In this document: in pieces, positions 1 to 9,448 of the stretch
How the letters are laid out: the number at the start of each line of letters is the position of its first letter
Numbering within the stretch: position 1 is the stretch's first letter
Origin: Deltaproteobacteria bacterium
Lineage (GTDB): Bacteria; Desulfobacterota; JADFVX01
DNA: 64,000 bases
NCBI GenBank assembly: GCA_029860075.1
Contig: JAOUBX010000004.1
Location: forward strand, 52,146-116,145
Direction: 5' to 3'
The notes under the pieces: generated by a model
Database searches by the model: none
Seen by the model: only the letters and a program-made list of their open reading frames with translations
What the model was told of the DNA's origin: nothing
Made by a program: the position numbers and the translations under genes

Positions 1-94
1 GGCTGAAGTAATCTTTCTTTGCGCCGGCTACGTCCTCTTCACGGCCACTGACAGAGATATAGTCTATAACTTCATCTATAAGTTCCTGAATCAT
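1..94 (-). CDS. Small unknown protein downstream of carA (C-terminus outside the window)
   Basis: An ATG at 94-92 overlaps the carA stop in an ATGA arrangement, so translation is probably coupled to carA. The visible N-terminus ([20 protein letters not shown]...) is acidic and helical and has no signal peptide, so the product is probably cytosolic. The reading frame is open to the window edge. I do not recognise the family. Its position as the next gene in a pyrimidine operon, where carB might be expected, suggests a pyrimidine-linked role, but that is inference. Confidence 0.6.
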   Translation of the reverse strand, partial: MIQELIDEVIDYISVSGREEDVAGAKKDYFS

Positions 95-1206
95 TTTTTG
101 TCCATCATATTTGTAAACCTTTTGAAGAGATAAGAAGCATCATGGGGCCCGGGAGATGATTCGGGGTGGTACTGCACCGAAAAGGCAGGAAACTCCTTTG
201 AGGCAATTCCTTCTACCGTTTTATCATTAAGGTTAACATGAGTAAGCTCGGCTTTTTCTTTCAGAGACTCATAATCAACAGCAAAGCCGTGGTTCTGGGA
301 TGTGATTTCCACCTTGCCTGTTGAGAGGTCCATAACAGGCTGGTTGCCGCCCCTGTGACCAAACTTGAGTTTATATGTTTTACCGCCAAGGGCAAGAGAA
401 AGGATCTGATGTCCCAGGCAGATACCGAATATAGGCTTTTTGCCCAGCAGGTTTTTAACATTTTCGATTCCATAACCAATTGGCTCGGGATCACCGGGAC
501 CGTTGGAAAGAAAAATTCCGTCAGGGTTCATATCAAGTACTTCCTGCCAGGGTGTCGATGCAGGAACAACATTGACGCGGCAGCCTGCGGCAGTAAGGCA
601 TCGGATGATATTAAACTTGATACCAAAATCATAGGCGACAACATCATATTTGAAGTCACTCACCTTGTCGTAAGCTGTCGCTATCTTCCACTCCCCTTCA
701 TCCCTGCTGTAGGGTTCAGTGCAGCTTACTTCTTTAACCAGATCCTTGCCTACGATGGAAGGAAGTGCGGCAGCCTTCTTTTTGAGACTTTCAATATCGC
801 TATCGACGGTGGATATAATACCCTGCTGTGCCCCTTTATCCCTGATATGCCTTGTAAGAGCCCTTGTATCAATTCCTTCAATGGCCACGATATTATGATC
901 AGCAAGAAACCGGCCGAGGCTTTTTTGCGAACGCCAGTTGCTGGGCACCTCAAAATATTCCTTTACAATAAAACCGCTTAGATAGGGTTTTCGAGACTCA
1001 TAATCCTCTTCATTTATGCCGTAGTTTCCCATCTGGGTGTAGGTCATATTTACAAGCTGTCCCCGGTAGGAGGGGTCTGTAATAATCTCCTGGTAGCCCG
1101 TCATGGATGTATTAAAACATACTTCACCGGCAGCCTCACCGCCGGCACCAAAGGATTCCCCCTTAAAAATCGTTCCATCTGCAAGAGCCAATATGGCCTT
1201 ATTCAT
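91..1206 (-). CDS. carA: Carbamoyl-phosphate synthase small subunit (glutaminase)
   Basis: Hydrolyses glutamine and passes ammonia to the large subunit CarB for carbamoyl phosphate synthesis (pyrimidine and arginine pathways). The N-terminal CPSase_sm_chain domain begins at residue 1 ([13 protein letters not shown]). The class I glutamine amidotransferase domain in the second half carries the nucleophile motif GICLGHQ (Cys about residue 263), and the His/Glu pair is in [13 protein letters not shown]. Length of 371 aa is normal. ATG at 1206 is preferred because AAAGG/GAAGG lies just upstream; a GTG at 1215 would add three residues. The start overlaps the pyrC stop by a few bases. Last complete gene of the pyr operon here; carB is not visible. 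Confidence 0.97.
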   Translation of the reverse strand: MNKAILALADGTIFKGESFGAGGEAAGEVCFNTSMTGYQEIITDPSYRGQLVNMTYTQMGNYGINEEDYESRKPYLSGFIVKEYFEVPSNWRSQKSLGRFLADHNIVAIEGIDTRALTRHIRDKGAQQGIISTVDSDIESLKKKAAALPSIVGKDLVKEVSCTEPYSRDEGEWKIATAYDKVSDFKYDVVAYDFGIKFNIIRCLTAAGCRVNVVPASTPWQEVLDMNPDGIFLSNGPGDPEPIGYGIENVKNLLGKKPIFGICLGHQILSLALGGKTYKLKFGHRGGNQPVMDLSTGKVEITSQNHGFAVDYESLKEKAELTHVNLNDKTVEGIASKEFPAFSVQYHPESSPGPHDASYLFKRFTNMMDKK

Positions 1207-2488
1207 AGCCTTCACCTTTATAAACAGTTTTTCCGTTAACGATTGTATATACGGCCCTTCCTTTCAAGGTCCAGCCATGAAAGGGCGTATTCTTACTTTT
1301 TGATTTCATTTTTTCTCTTTCTACTTCAAATTCCACATTAGGGTCGAATATGGTTACATCGGCTGCAGCTCCCTTTTGCAGGGTTCCCCCATCGACGCCA
1401 ATGACCTTTGAAGGATTTACTGTCATCTTGCACACGGCTTCGCTAAGAGTCAGTACCCCTTCATCAACCAGTCGCAGTGTGAGCGGCAGAAGCGTTTCGA
1501 GACCGATAATACCGTTAGCAGCATACTCAAACTCGACATCCTTTTCTATCGTCGAATGAGGCGCATGATCCGTAGCTATTGTATCGATAGTGCCATCCTT
1601 CAGACCCTTTCTGATGGCGTCAACATCTTTACTGTTTCTCAGCGGTGGATTCATTTTAGCGTCTGTATTGTATCCCTTTACCGACTCTTCATTTAATGTG
1701 AAGTGGTGAGGCGCCGCTTCCGCCGTTACCTTGACACCCCGCTTCCGGGCCTCCCTGACAAGAGAAACGGCCCCTTCCGTACTGATATGGGCAATATGGA
1801 GCTTCGCCCCTGTCAGTTCGGCCAATGCAATATCACGCATGACGATAACGTCTTCACAGGCATTGGGTATTCCCTTAAGCCCCATTATAGTCGAAGTGTA
1901 ACCTTCATTCATGGAACCATGACAGGCAAGATCAGGATCTTCGGCATGGGATATGACGGTCAGATCAAGCCCCCGTGCATACTCAAGTCCATTTCGCATG
2001 ACCTCCGCATTGCGCACCGTCAGTCCATCATCGGAGATAGCTACAATGCCCGCTTTTTGCATGGAAGCAATCTCAGCAAGGGATTCCCCTTTGAGACCCT
2101 TCGATAAAGCGCCGATGGGATAGACTTTAACATGACCCACCTCTTTTACCTTCTTCATGATCGATTCCGTGACGGAGGCATTATCATTGACGGGAAGAGT
2201 ATTCGCCATGCAGGCAATGGCCGTTACACCACCGGCAGCAGCAGCCAGTGTCCCGCTTTCAATGTCCTCTTTATATTCGTATCCCGGGTCCCTCAGGTGA
2301 GTATGTATATCGATAATGCCGGCGATGACGGTAAGGCCTTTAGCATCGATCACTTCATAAGCATTATCTTTTACCGAGCCGCCAGGGACGATATCCTCAA
2401 TCGTTCCATCTTTAATAAGAACATCAAAATCACCATCCAGGTTCTGCGAAGGATCGATCACTCTGCCGCCGCGTATGAGCCTCTTCAT
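1199..2488 (-). CDS. pyrC: Dihydroorotase, class I
   Basis: Zinc amidohydrolase that interconverts carbamoyl-aspartate and dihydroorotate, the third step of UMP synthesis. Length of 429 aa fits the long class I (Bacillus/Aquifex) type. Metal-binding signatures are visible in order: [10 protein letters not shown] near residue 60, [10 protein letters not shown] near 180, LHIAHIST near 230 and ATDHAPHS near 305. It overlaps pyrB by 4 nt (ATGA), indicating translational coupling. The C-terminal stop overlaps the start of carA. It should follow the same PyrR attenuation as the rest of the operon. Confidence 0.96.
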   Translation of the reverse strand: MKRLIRGGRVIDPSQNLDGDFDVLIKDGTIEDIVPGGSVKDNAYEVIDAKGLTVIAGIIDIHTHLRDPGYEYKEDIESGTLAAAAGGVTAIACMANTLPVNDNASVTESIMKKVKEVGHVKVYPIGALSKGLKGESLAEIASMQKAGIVAISDDGLTVRNAEVMRNGLEYARGLDLTVISHAEDPDLACHGSMNEGYTSTIMGLKGIPNACEDVIVMRDIALAELTGAKLHIAHISTEGAVSLVREARKRGVKVTAEAAPHHFTLNEESVKGYNTDAKMNPPLRNSKDVDAIRKGLKDGTIDTIATDHAPHSTIEKDVEFEYAANGIIGLETLLPLTLRLVDEGVLTLSEAVCKMTVNPSKVIGVDGGTLQKGAAADVTIFDPNVEFEVEREKMKSKSKNTPFHGWTLKGRAVYTIVNGKTVYKGEGYE

Positions 2489-3420
2489 ATGTTCCCTCCC
2501 TGCTGAGAGCCTGAAAGAAGGTACAAAAGAGCCATCCTTAGGGCAACGCCGTTGGAAACCTGATTAAGAATAACCGAATAGGGGCCGTCAGCCACTTCAG
2601 GTGCAATCTCAACACCCCGGTTGATAGGGCCGGGATGCATGATTAGGACGTCCTTTTTCGCCCTTTCAAGCCTTTTGAGATTAAGCCCGAACATAATGGA
2701 ATACTCCCGATCTGTGGGAAAAAGGGCTCCATCCATTCTCTCTTTCTGAATTCTAAGCATCATGATAACATCAGCACCATCCATTGCCTCTTCAATGGTA
2801 TAAGCCACATCAACACCCATCTTTTCAATACCGACGGGAATCATGGTGGGAAAACCTGCAACAACGACACTGGCACCCATCTTCCTTAGACCGTAAATAT
2901 TGGATCTCGCTACCCTGCTGTGCGATATATCACCAATAATGGCAACGCGAAGCCCTTCTATCTTTCCCTTCTTCTGCCTGATTGTGAGCATATCCAGGAG
3001 AGACTGGCTCGGATGCTCATGGCAGCCATCGCCTGCGTTGATAACCGATGATTTGACTACCTCTGCTATCTTGGCGGGAGCCCCTGACGAAGCGTGCCTG
3101 ACCACAATAATATCGGGGGCCATGGACTCCAGGTTTTTGGCCGTATCAACGAGTGTCTCTCCCTTTGTTGTGCTGCTCGTGGAACCGGAAATATTGATAA
3201 CATCGGCGCTCATCCTCTTTCCGGCTATTTCAAAGGAGGTTCTTGTTCTCGTACTCGGTTCAAAGAAGAGATTGATTACCGTTTTACCTCTCAGAGCAGG
3301 TACTTTCTTGATATCCCTTTCAGAAACCTCAACCAGTGACTGGGCCGTATCGAGAATAAACTCGATTTCTTCCTTATCAAGATCGCTAATAGCGAGAATA
3401 TCTTTTCTTTTCAGTTGCAA
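2485..3420 (-). CDS. pyrB: Aspartate carbamoyltransferase catalytic subunit
   Basis: Transfers the carbamoyl group to aspartate, the committed step of pyrimidine synthesis. Carbamoyl-phosphate-binding motif [13 protein letters not shown] is near residue 52, the conserved [15 protein letters not shown] near 130, and [11 protein letters not shown] near 265. Length of 311 aa is typical. No regulatory subunit pyrI is adjacent, as in PyrR-controlled operons. Only 4 nt separate it from pyrR upstream, and it overlaps pyrC by 4 nt downstream, so all lie on one transcript. Confidence 0.97.
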   Translation of the reverse strand: MQLKRKDILAISDLDKEEIEFILDTAQSLVEVSERDIKKVPALRGKTVINLFFEPSTRTRTSFEIAGKRMSADVINISGSTSSTTKGETLVDTAKNLESMAPDIIVVRHASSGAPAKIAEVVKSSVINAGDGCHEHPSQSLLDMLTIRQKKGKIEGLRVAIIGDISHSRVARSNIYGLRKMGASVVVAGFPTMIPVGIEKMGVDVAYTIEEAMDGADVIMMLRIQKERMDGALFPTDREYSIMFGLNLKRLERAKKDVLIMHPGPINRGVEIAPEVADGPYSVILNQVSNGVALRMALLYLLSGSQQGGNI

Positions 3421-3424
3421 AGAA

Positions 3425-3958
3425 TCACCCTATGGATTTAATAATGTCTACAGCCAGCTCACCATCGAGCCTTGCTTTTATAACGTCGTTTCTTGATGTG
3501 GGAATATTCTTACCTACAAAATCAGCCTTAATAGGAAGCTCCCTGTGCCCCCTGTCGACGAGTACGGCAAGCTTTATCATCTTGGGTCTGCCGAAATCGA
3601 TGAGTTCATCCATGGCCGCCCTCACCGTTCTCCCCGTATACAAAACATCATCAACAAGAACGATAATCCTGTCATCAATGGAGAAGTCGATTTCCGTACT
3701 TCTAAGAGTAGGGTGATGTGTACCGACGGAGAGATCATCACGATAAAGCGTTATATCGATAATTCCGACCGGTATTTCAATACCTTCGATCTCTTTAATC
3801 TTTTCGGCGATAAGCTGAGAGAGAATCACTCCTCCACTCCTGATACCGACAAGAGCCAGATTATGAACCCCTTTGTTGGCCTCAATAATCTCGTGAGATA
3901 TTCTGGTAATCGCCCTGTTAACACCGGCACTATCTTGAATGTTCAATCGTTTTGTCAT
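3425..3958 (-). CDS. pyrR: Bifunctional pyr operon attenuation regulator / uracil phosphoribosyltransferase
   Basis: RNA-binding attenuation protein of the phosphoribosyltransferase fold that senses UMP/UTP. The PRPP loop [20 protein letters not shown] lies near residues 95-115, and the N-terminal [12 protein letters not shown] matches the family. Length is 177 aa. ATG at 3958 is chosen (AGGGG at 3973-3969); a GTG at 3961 is an in-frame alternative with closer spacing. It is the first gene of the operon, directly downstream of a terminator hairpin and a PyrR-type RNA element, so the protein most likely controls its own mRNA. Confidence 0.95.
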   Translation of the reverse strand: MTKRLNIQDSAGVNRAITRISHEIIEANKGVHNLALVGIRSGGVILSQLIAEKIKEIEGIEIPVGIIDITLYRDDLSVGTHHPTLRSTEIDFSIDDRIIVLVDDVLYTGRTVRAAMDELIDFGRPKMIKLAVLVDRGHRELPIKADFVGKNIPTSRNDVIKARLDGELAVDIIKSIG

Positions 3959-3973
3959 CACAGATTAGCCCCT

Positions 3974-4008
3974 AAAAAAAACCTCTCTATCGGTTGGATA
4001 GAGAGGTT
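3974..4008 (-). terminator. Attenuator terminator of the pyr leader
   Basis: On the minus strand a perfect stem CCTCTCTATC / GATAGAGAGG with a five-base loop is followed at once by eight U residues, then the pyrR ribosome-binding site. A rho-independent terminator placed between promoter and first gene is an attenuator. The 5' arm can alternatively pair with the upstream PyrR element (8 of 9 positions of AGAGAGATT with AACCTCTCT), which would form the antiterminator. Confidence 0.9.
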
Positions 4009-4045
4009 CCCTGAAATTTTCTTTTGAAAAAATACCATCTTTTTT

Positions 4046-4079
4046 ACCTTATTAATCTCTCTGGATTAACTTAAAGGTT
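4046..4079 (-). promoter_or_regulatory. pyrR: PyrR-binding anti-antiterminator hairpin
   Basis: The minus strand reads AATCCAGAGAGATT inside a hairpin (inner stem TTAATC/GATTAA, outer stem ACCTT/AAGGT). This fits the established PyrR-binding consensus ARUCCNGNGAGGYU at 13 of 14 positions; the G-to-A change keeps pairing with U. Binding of PyrR plus uridine nucleotides would stabilise this hairpin and allow the downstream terminator to form. Confidence 0.85.
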
Positions 4080-4110
4080 CGTCATTTATGTTCTGTTTTT
4101 TTGAGAACTA

Positions 4111-4139
4111 ATTCTATATGAGCAGGCGCTTCCAGTCAA
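4111..4139 (-). promoter_or_regulatory. Sigma-70-type promoter of the pyr operon
   Basis: On the minus strand TTGACT (-35, 4139-4134) and TAGAAT (-10, 4116-4111) are separated by exactly 17 nt. Predicted transcription start is near 4104, giving a leader of about 145 nt that contains the PyrR element and attenuator. Confidence 0.75.
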
Positions 4140-4175
4140 TAGTAAATCCCGTTGGTTTTGTACTTTTTTGAATAA

Positions 4176-4203
4176 GGGCAGACACGGGGGTCTGCCCCTA
4201 CGT
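4176..4203 (-). repeat. Dispersed hairpin repeat, CCCCGT-loop family, copy 1
   Basis: On the minus strand CGTAG is followed by stem GGGCAGAC, loop CCCCGT and stem GTCTGCCC. A second copy at 37029-37057 has the same flank and loop but a different, still perfectly paired stem. It lies between the divergent pyr promoter and the PQQ-repeat gene. Confidence 0.7.
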
Positions 4204-4301
4204 TTGAATTATTATTGGTTTCCTGCGATTACCAATCCCCCTTCCCTATTGGGAATCATGTGCTATAATAAGCTGCCCAAATAAAGAAACGAGGATAAAA
4301 C

Positions 4302-5312
4302 ATGTTCAGAAACAACCTAAAGAGATCGGGAGTATATGATTCAACACTCACAGCGCCACCTGAAGAAAAATGGTCTTTTACGGCTGACGGCATCATACAG
4401 ACATCTCCTATCGTAAAAGAGGGTATTGTCTATTGCGGCAGCAATGACTACCATATTTACGCCCTTAACGGTAAGACGGGGGAAAAGCTCTGGGCTTTTG
4501 AAACGGGGGAGAGGATTAAATCTACTCCTGCAATCAGCGATGGCATTCTCTTTGTGGGCAGCCTCGATGAATATCTTTACGCCATTAATCTGGCGGACGG
4601 TTCTGAAAAGTGGAAATTCAAGACTGACGGCGCGATTAAATCATCTCCTCTTGTCCATGATGGGAAAGTCTATTTCGGCAGCCTGGACGGTAATTTCTAC
4701 GCCCTTAACGCCAATGACGGAAGTGAGCTGTGGCGATTCGAGAGCAATGGAGAGATCGATTCATCGCCGGCTCTCGATAATCATACATTGTACTTCGGCA
4801 GTTGGGATGGGAATCTCTATGCCATCGACTGCAATAAGGGTACAGAAAAATGGCGTTTCCCGACAGATGGATACGTTATGTCCACACCGGCAGTCTATGA
4901 AGGAATTGTCTATTTTGGAAGTAATGATGCTGTATTTTATGCTCTTCATGGTACATCGGGAGAAGAGTTCTGGAAGTCCGACTGCAGGGCCAAGATCATA
5001 TCCTCTGCCGCTGTAAATAAAGATTATGCCATCATCGGTTCTGTTGACGGGATTATACACTGCCTTGACGGAAAGACTGGAGAAGCTCTCTGGAGATTTA
5101 TGTCAGGCCATACCCTTTACTCCTGTGCTTCAATTGCAGGAAAAATGGTTTACATCGGGAGTGAAAACGGCACTGTATATGCCCTTAATATTGAAAATGG
5201 GGAAACCCTCTGGACAATCAAGGTAGGAGAACTGATCGAATCAGAAGCGGTTATTGCCGACGGGATGATTTATTTTGGAAGTTGGGATGAGAAGATACAT
5301 GCTTTTGGGTGA
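4302..5312 (+). CDS. PQQ-like beta-propeller repeat protein
   Basis: 336 aa made of eight repeats of about 40 residues, each with the pattern ...IKSTPAISDGILFVGSLD... then YLYAIN..DG.EKWKF, the signature of PQQ_2/BamB-like propellers. There is no signal peptide, lipobox or catalytic PQQ-dehydrogenase residue set, so it is probably a cytosolic (or non-classically exported) scaffold or binding protein rather than a quinoprotein enzyme. GAGG lies upstream of the ATG, and a TATAAT sits at 4264-4269 without a clear -35. It stands alone. Function is unknown beyond the fold. Confidence 0.85.
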   Translation: MFRNNLKRSGVYDSTLTAPPEEKWSFTADGIIQTSPIVKEGIVYCGSNDYHIYALNGKTGEKLWAFETGERIKSTPAISDGILFVGSLDEYLYAINLADGSEKWKFKTDGAIKSSPLVHDGKVYFGSLDGNFYALNANDGSELWRFESNGEIDSSPALDNHTLYFGSWDGNLYAIDCNKGTEKWRFPTDGYVMSTPAVYEGIVYFGSNDAVFYALHGTSGEEFWKSDCRAKIISSAAVNKDYAIIGSVDGIIHCLDGKTGEALWRFMSGHTLYSCASIAGKMVYIGSENGTVYALNIENGETLWTIKVGELIESEAVIADGMIYFGSWDEKIHAFG

Positions 5313-5350
5313 AAGATTATTATGGTGAGTCCAAAAGCTTACGTTCATTA

Positions 5351-5421
5351 CCCCCCCCCTTTTTCAAAGGGGGAAATATAGTCCCTCCCTTTAGCAAAGG
5401 GAGGTTAGGAGGGATTTGATT
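5351..5421. repeat. GC-rich palindromic repeat between convergent genes
   Basis: Two adjacent hairpins (CCCCCTTTTT..AAAGGGGG and CCTCCCTTTAGC..AAAGGGAGG) followed by TTAGGAGGGATTTG. It resembles the GC-rich elements at 13.8, 18.7, 22.0 and 23.1 kb. Sitting between the ends of the propeller gene and lepB, it may serve as a bidirectional terminator. Confidence 0.6.
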
Positions 5422-5453
5422 CTTGACAGTTCCTCTGTCTAAAAATCTTGTTA

Positions 5454-6296
5454 TCAGCGAATCAAATTACCAATCCTGCTAAAGCGTATCCCCTTATTAT
5501 CCCTATCCCACGACCAGTAAAGAATAAAGGCCTTCCCTTTTATCTCGCTGATTTCTACCGTTCCCCAGAAACGGCTGTCATGGCTGTTATCTCTGTTATC
5601 ACCCATGACAAAGACATTCCCATCGGGTACGACAACGGGACCGAAATTTCTCCCCTTCTGAAAGCCGAAAAAGGAGGTTTCACCCGCCTTGAAGACTGCA
5701 TAAGGTTCTTCTACCGGTTTATCATTGACATAAACCTGCTTTTTCTTGACCTCGATCTTGTCTCCACCAACACCGATGACTCTCTTGATAAAGTCTTTAC
5801 TCTTATCTTCAGGGTAGCGGAAAACAATAATGTCCCCCCTGGCAGGCTCCTTTACATCGATAATATTCTTGTTAACAAAAGGTATCTTGACGCCGTAAAT
5901 AAATTTGTTAACCAGCAAATGATCTCCCACAAGAAGCGTGTCCTCCATGGAACCGGAAGGAATCTTGAAGGCCTGCACAACAAAGGTCCTTATAAATAGG
6001 GCCAGAACAATAGCAATGGCAATGGCTTCGGCATATTCCCTGACTACCGATTTATTAAGAAAGGGCATGGAGCGGTCTCTCGCCTTTACAAGGCGCTCTT
6101 CCTTGGCGAGAATATCCTTGAGATCACCACGGGCTATGGTATTTTCAAGGGCCATAATGTCCGTTTCAAGAAGCTTGATCTTTTCGTTATCGAGCTTCTT
6201 CTTTTTTCTCTTGATAAGGCTCTTTGTGAGCTTTATCTCTGATTCAGCCTCTTTAACGATCTTGGCTGCCGTTTTTTCCTTATGCTTTTCACTCAT
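5454..6296 (-). CDS. lepB: Signal peptidase I with N-terminal coiled-coil extension
   Basis: Membrane serine protease that removes signal peptides from exported proteins. Catalytic motif IPSGSMEDTL holds the nucleophile Ser116; FIKRVIGVGGD holds the general base Lys171; the GDNRDNSHDSR box follows near residue 235. One membrane anchor spans about 89-108. The first 80 residues are lysine/glutamate-rich and predicted coiled coil, longer than usual for the family, which may add an oligomerisation or docking element. It starts 15 nt after lepA and is probably cotranscribed with it. The heavy load of secreted cytochromes nearby would depend on it. Confidence 0.95.
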   Translation of the reverse strand: MSEKHKEKTAAKIVKEAESEIKLTKSLIKRKKKKLDNEKIKLLETDIMALENTIARGDLKDILAKEERLVKARDRSMPFLNKSVVREYAEAIAIAIVLALFIRTFVVQAFKIPSGSMEDTLLVGDHLLVNKFIYGVKIPFVNKNIIDVKEPARGDIIVFRYPEDKSKDFIKRVIGVGGDKIEVKKKQVYVNDKPVEEPYAVFKAGETSFFGFQKGRNFGPVVVPDGNVFVMGDNRDNSHDSRFWGTVEISEIKGKAFILYWSWDRDNKGIRFSRIGNLIR

Positions 6297-6311
6297 TTAT
6301 ATCAATACTCC

Positions 6312-8150
6312 TCAGTCAATCTTAAGTGCTGCCAGAAAAGCCTCCTGTGGAACCTCTACCCGGCCTACCTGTTTCATTCTTTTTTTGCCCTCTTTCTGCT
6401 TTTCCAAGAGTTTTCTCTTTCTCGTAATATCACCACCATAACACTTGGCAGTTACATTCTTTCTAAGGGCCTTCACCGATGCCCTTGCAATAATCTTGGT
6501 ACCGATAGCTGCCTGTATGGCTACTTCGAACATCTGCCTTGGAATAAGTTCCTTCATCTTTTCGGCAATGTCTTTACCACGATAGAAGGCTTTATCTTTA
6601 TGAACTATCAGCGATAATGCATCAACAGGATCACCATTGATCAGTATATCAAGCTTTACCAGGTTGGAACGTCTAAAATCGGCCATTTCATAATCTAAGG
6701 ATGCGTATCCCTTTGACATGGATTTCAGCCTGTCATAAAACTCCATAACAACCTCATTGAGGGGAAGCTCATACTCAACAATAACCCTGTCACTGCTTAG
6801 GTACTTAATATCTCTTTGAATACCGCGTCTCTCCTGGCAGAGAGAAAGGATAGAGCCGACAAATTCACTGGGGGTATGGATGCTGGCATTAATAAAAGGC
6901 TCCTCGATGTACTGAATCTCCTGTGTTGGCGGAAGGTCGACGGGATTTTGTATGCTCAGCACATCACCCTTGACCATAGTTACCTTGTAGGCAACGCTGG
7001 GTGCTGTATTTAAAAGGCTAAGTTCAAACTCTCTTTCAAGCCTCTCCTGAATGATCTCCATGTGGAGAAGGCCCAGAAATCCACACCTGAAACCAAAACC
7101 CAGGGCAACGGAGGTCTCCGGTGTATAGGTAAAGGAAGAATCATTAAGTTTAAGCTTTTCAAGGGCATCCCTTAAATCTTCATATTGGTTCGTATCGATG
7201 GGATAGAGACCACTAAAAACCATCGGTTTAAGTTCCTTGAACCCGGGAAAAGCCTCATCGGTAGGATTACCCGCATCGGTAATGGTATCACCGATCTTGG
7301 TGTCGTTGAGTTCCTTGATACCTGCAATAACATAACCAACCTCACCCGGTGAGAGTGAATCCATCTTGCGCATGTTGGGATGAAAAGCGCCAACTTCTAT
7401 AATTTCGAAGGTCTTATCCGTTGCCATGAGATTTATCTTTGTTCCCTTCTTTGCTACCCCGTTAAATACCCGGACCATCATGATTACTCCCTGGTAGGAG
7501 TCATACCATGAGTCAAAGATAAGCGCTTTAAGTTGTTTTTCATCATCCCCCCCGGGCGCGGGTATCCTGCTAACGATCGCTTCGAGAACATCTTCCGTAC
7601 CGAGACCCGTCTTAGCGCTTGCCAAAACGGCGTCAGAAGCGTCAAGACCGATAATCTCCTCTATGTCTGCTTTTACCCTGTCGGGATCCGCGCTCGGAAG
7701 ATCGATCTTATTAAGTACGGGGATAATCTCAAGATCATTATCGAGGGCGAGATAAACGTTGGCCAGTGTCTGCGCCTCTACACCCTGTGATGCGTCGACA
7801 ATGAGCAGCGCCCCTTCACAGGCGGAGAGGCTCCTCGACACTTCATAACCAAAATCAACATGGCCCGGTGTATCGATAAGGTTTAAGGTATATTCATTAC
7901 CATCTTTTGCTTTGTAAGTAAGTCTTACAGGCTGGGCCTTGATTGTGATACCACGCTCCCTTTCAAGGTCCATCTTGTCGAGAAGCTGCTCCTTCATCTC
8001 CCGCTTCGTTACCGTTCCTGTTACTTCCAGAAGACGGTCGGCCAGGGTCGACTTACCGTGATCAATATGGGCGATGATGGAGAAGTTTCGAATTCGTTCC
8101 TGTTTGCTCAAGAATGTTTTCCTGTCTTTATGGTATATTTTTGGATGCAT
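6312..8150 (-). CDS. lepA: Elongation factor 4 (ribosomal back-translocase LepA)
   Basis: Translational GTPase that acts on stalled or mistranslocated ribosomes. G1 [13 protein letters not shown], switch/G2 [10 protein letters not shown]3 [11 protein letters not shown] and G4 NKIDLP are all present. The C-terminal LepA-specific domain ends in [19 protein letters not shown]. With the ATG at 8150 the length is 612 aa, but no Shine-Dalgarno precedes it. A TTG at 8111 (codon 14) follows AGGA by 8 nt and gives a 599-aa protein, the commonest LepA length, so the true start may be there. It is followed by lepB, a common bacterial pairing. Confidence 0.95.
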   Translation of the reverse strand: MHPKIYHKDRKTFLSKQERIRNFSIIAHIDHGKSTLADRLLEVTGTVTKREMKEQLLDKMDLERERGITIKAQPVRLTYKAKDGNEYTLNLIDTPGHVDFGYEVSRSLSACEGALLIVDASQGVEAQTLANVYLALDNDLEIIPVLNKIDLPSADPDRVKADIEEIIGLDASDAVLASAKTGLGTEDVLEAIVSRIPAPGGDDEKQLKALIFDSWYDSYQGVIMMVRVFNGVAKKGTKINLMATDKTFEIIEVGAFHPNMRKMDSLSPGEVGYVIAGIKELNDTKIGDTITDAGNPTDEAFPGFKELKPMVFSGLYPIDTNQYEDLRDALEKLKLNDSSFTYTPETSVALGFGFRCGFLGLLHMEIIQERLEREFELSLLNTAPSVAYKVTMVKGDVLSIQNPVDLPPTQEIQYIEEPFINASIHTPSEFVGSILSLCQERRGIQRDIKYLSSDRVIVEYELPLNEVVMEFYDRLKSMSKGYASLDYEMADFRRSNLVKLDILINGDPVDALSLIVHKDKAFYRGKDIAEKMKELIPRQMFEVAIQAAIGTKIIARASVKALRKNVTAKCYGGDITRKRKLLEKQKEGKKRMKQVGRVEVPQEAFLAALKID

Positions 8151-8243
8151 TTCAAGGAAGTAAAAATGCCCTGTAAAACGTTAAAGATTATCTTAAATAA
8201 GCCTCATTTGTCAAAGGAAAAAGCTTTCTTCAATATTGCATCC

Positions 8244-9104
8244 TCATAGCAGAATAAGAGCAACACCGGCTGCCATAACGGAGCTTCCAAGCAGCCGCTG
8301 TCTCATATTCTCTTCCCGGAAAAGTAGCCAGCCGTAGATGACGCTGAAGATCATACTCGTTCTTTTTATGGAGATCATGTAAGCCACCTCGATGAGTGAA
8401 ATTGCCCAGAAATGACAGATGAGCATCACGGCATAAGCAAGTCCGATCATGACAAACAAAAGAGGTTTTACCTTGAAAAGCACCCCCTCTTTTCTTCTCC
8501 TCGACCAGACAAAGGGAGCAAGAAAAAGAGTAAGGAGGAAAGTATAGGATATGGCGAAAAAAAGTGGCGAAGAGTGTAGAATGGCCATCTTTCCAAGATT
8601 TGAAGTAATACTATAGATTAATGCTACAAGTATTATTAATTTAGAGCCTTTTTCATTGTTGATAGCCTTTAGTGGCGCCCAGATTCCCTCCCTGAATTTC
8701 TCTACATTCAAGAGGTAGGCGCCTGTCGCAATAAACATAATACCGGCTATACCTGAACTGTCGGGAAACTCGCCAAGAAAGACAAATGAGGTAATAATTA
8801 AAAAGACGGGCGTAAGAGCAAGAAAAGGGATGGTAAGAGATAAGGGAGAGACTTTGATTGCCTTCATGTATAAAATAATGGCTGTTATTTCCAGGGGCAG
8901 GGCAATAAAAACAATAAACCAGAATTGCCGGTCAAGCTCAGGAATTTCAATAAATGGGAGAAAGCACAGAAGAAAAGGGAGGGCAAAAGCCCACCTTACC
9001 CAGGCAATGGTCTCTGCATCACAATCTTTGAGAGCAATCTTGGAAAGGGCATCCGATGTAGCGACAGCCAGCGCCGTCAGTAATGATAGAAAAAACCAGA
9101 GCAA
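8244..9104 (-). CDS. DMT superfamily (EamA) transporter
   Basis: 286 aa with about ten hydrophobic helices in two homologous halves, matching the EamA (drug/metabolite exporter) architecture. The first half begins with the family-like ALAVATSDALSKIALK segment. Substrate cannot be deduced. The start is a TTG at 9104 supported by GAGG seven bases upstream (9115-9112); there is no nearby ATG. It is monocistronic, running toward lepA and separated from it by 93 nt. Confidence 0.8.
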   Translation of the reverse strand: MLWFFLSLLTALAVATSDALSKIALKDCDAETIAWVRWAFALPFLLCFLPFIEIPELDRQFWFIVFIALPLEITAIILYMKAIKVSPLSLTIPFLALTPVFLIITSFVFLGEFPDSSGIAGIMFIATGAYLLNVEKFREGIWAPLKAINNEKGSKLIILVALIYSITSNLGKMAILHSSPLFFAISYTFLLTLFLAPFVWSRRRKEGVLFKVKPLLFVMIGLAYAVMLICHFWAISLIEVAYMISIKRTSMIFSVIYGWLLFREENMRQRLLGSSVMAAGVALILL

Positions 9105-9219
9105 GGATTTACCTCAGTAACAATATAAAAGCTATTTGGACACAGATTGACACTGATTTTATTATGATTATGAGAAATCATGATTATCAAAAAACTCTAA
9201 AGGTTTGTCTTTTCGAGCT

Positions 9220-9252
9220 AGGAGTCTGACAGACTTAGGAAATTGTAGCGAT
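9220..9252. repeat. 33-bp dispersed repeat, copy 1
   Basis: Begins AGGAGTCTGACAGACTTAGG and continues through GAAATT to TAGCGA. The reverse complement of 33133-33164 is the same sequence with about five differences. Non-coding in both places. Confidence 0.5.
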
Positions 9253-9285
9253 AAATATTTTTCTCTTAAACCGTAAAATAAGATA

Positions 9286-9313
9286 AAGATTTCTCCCTGA
9301 GGTCGAAATGACA
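9286..9313. repeat. Half copy of the GTCATTTCGACC repeat family
   Basis: AAGATTTCTCCCTGAGGTCG followed by AAATGACA matches the right arm of the inverted repeats at 58327-58408 and 63804-63885. Its left arm is absent, so this is a degraded copy. Confidence 0.5.
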
Positions 9314-9448
9314 TTAATAGGCTGCCAATATTTTTTATATTTATCATAAAAAATCAGTGTAAATCTGTGTCTATTCATTCAAATCAATCTTTACACATTT
9401 CAAATCCCTATTGCAATGAGCGCATTATCATCATAAAATCATGCAACC

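Larger units (their letters stand above)
9139..9371. repeat. Inverted-repeat element (MITE-like), 233 bp
   Basis: GACACAGATTGACACTGATTTT at 9139-9160 is repeated inverted, with one difference, at 9350-9371. The interior has no ORF and contains pieces of two other dispersed repeats (9220-9252 and 9286-9313). A shortened copy of the arm lies at 22117-22140. The element fills the 344-nt gap between the transporter and rsmE; no other feature is seen there. Confidence 0.6.

Noticed and set aside
355..981. 208-aa antisense ORF over carA
   Set aside because: carA has all family motifs; the antisense frame has none.
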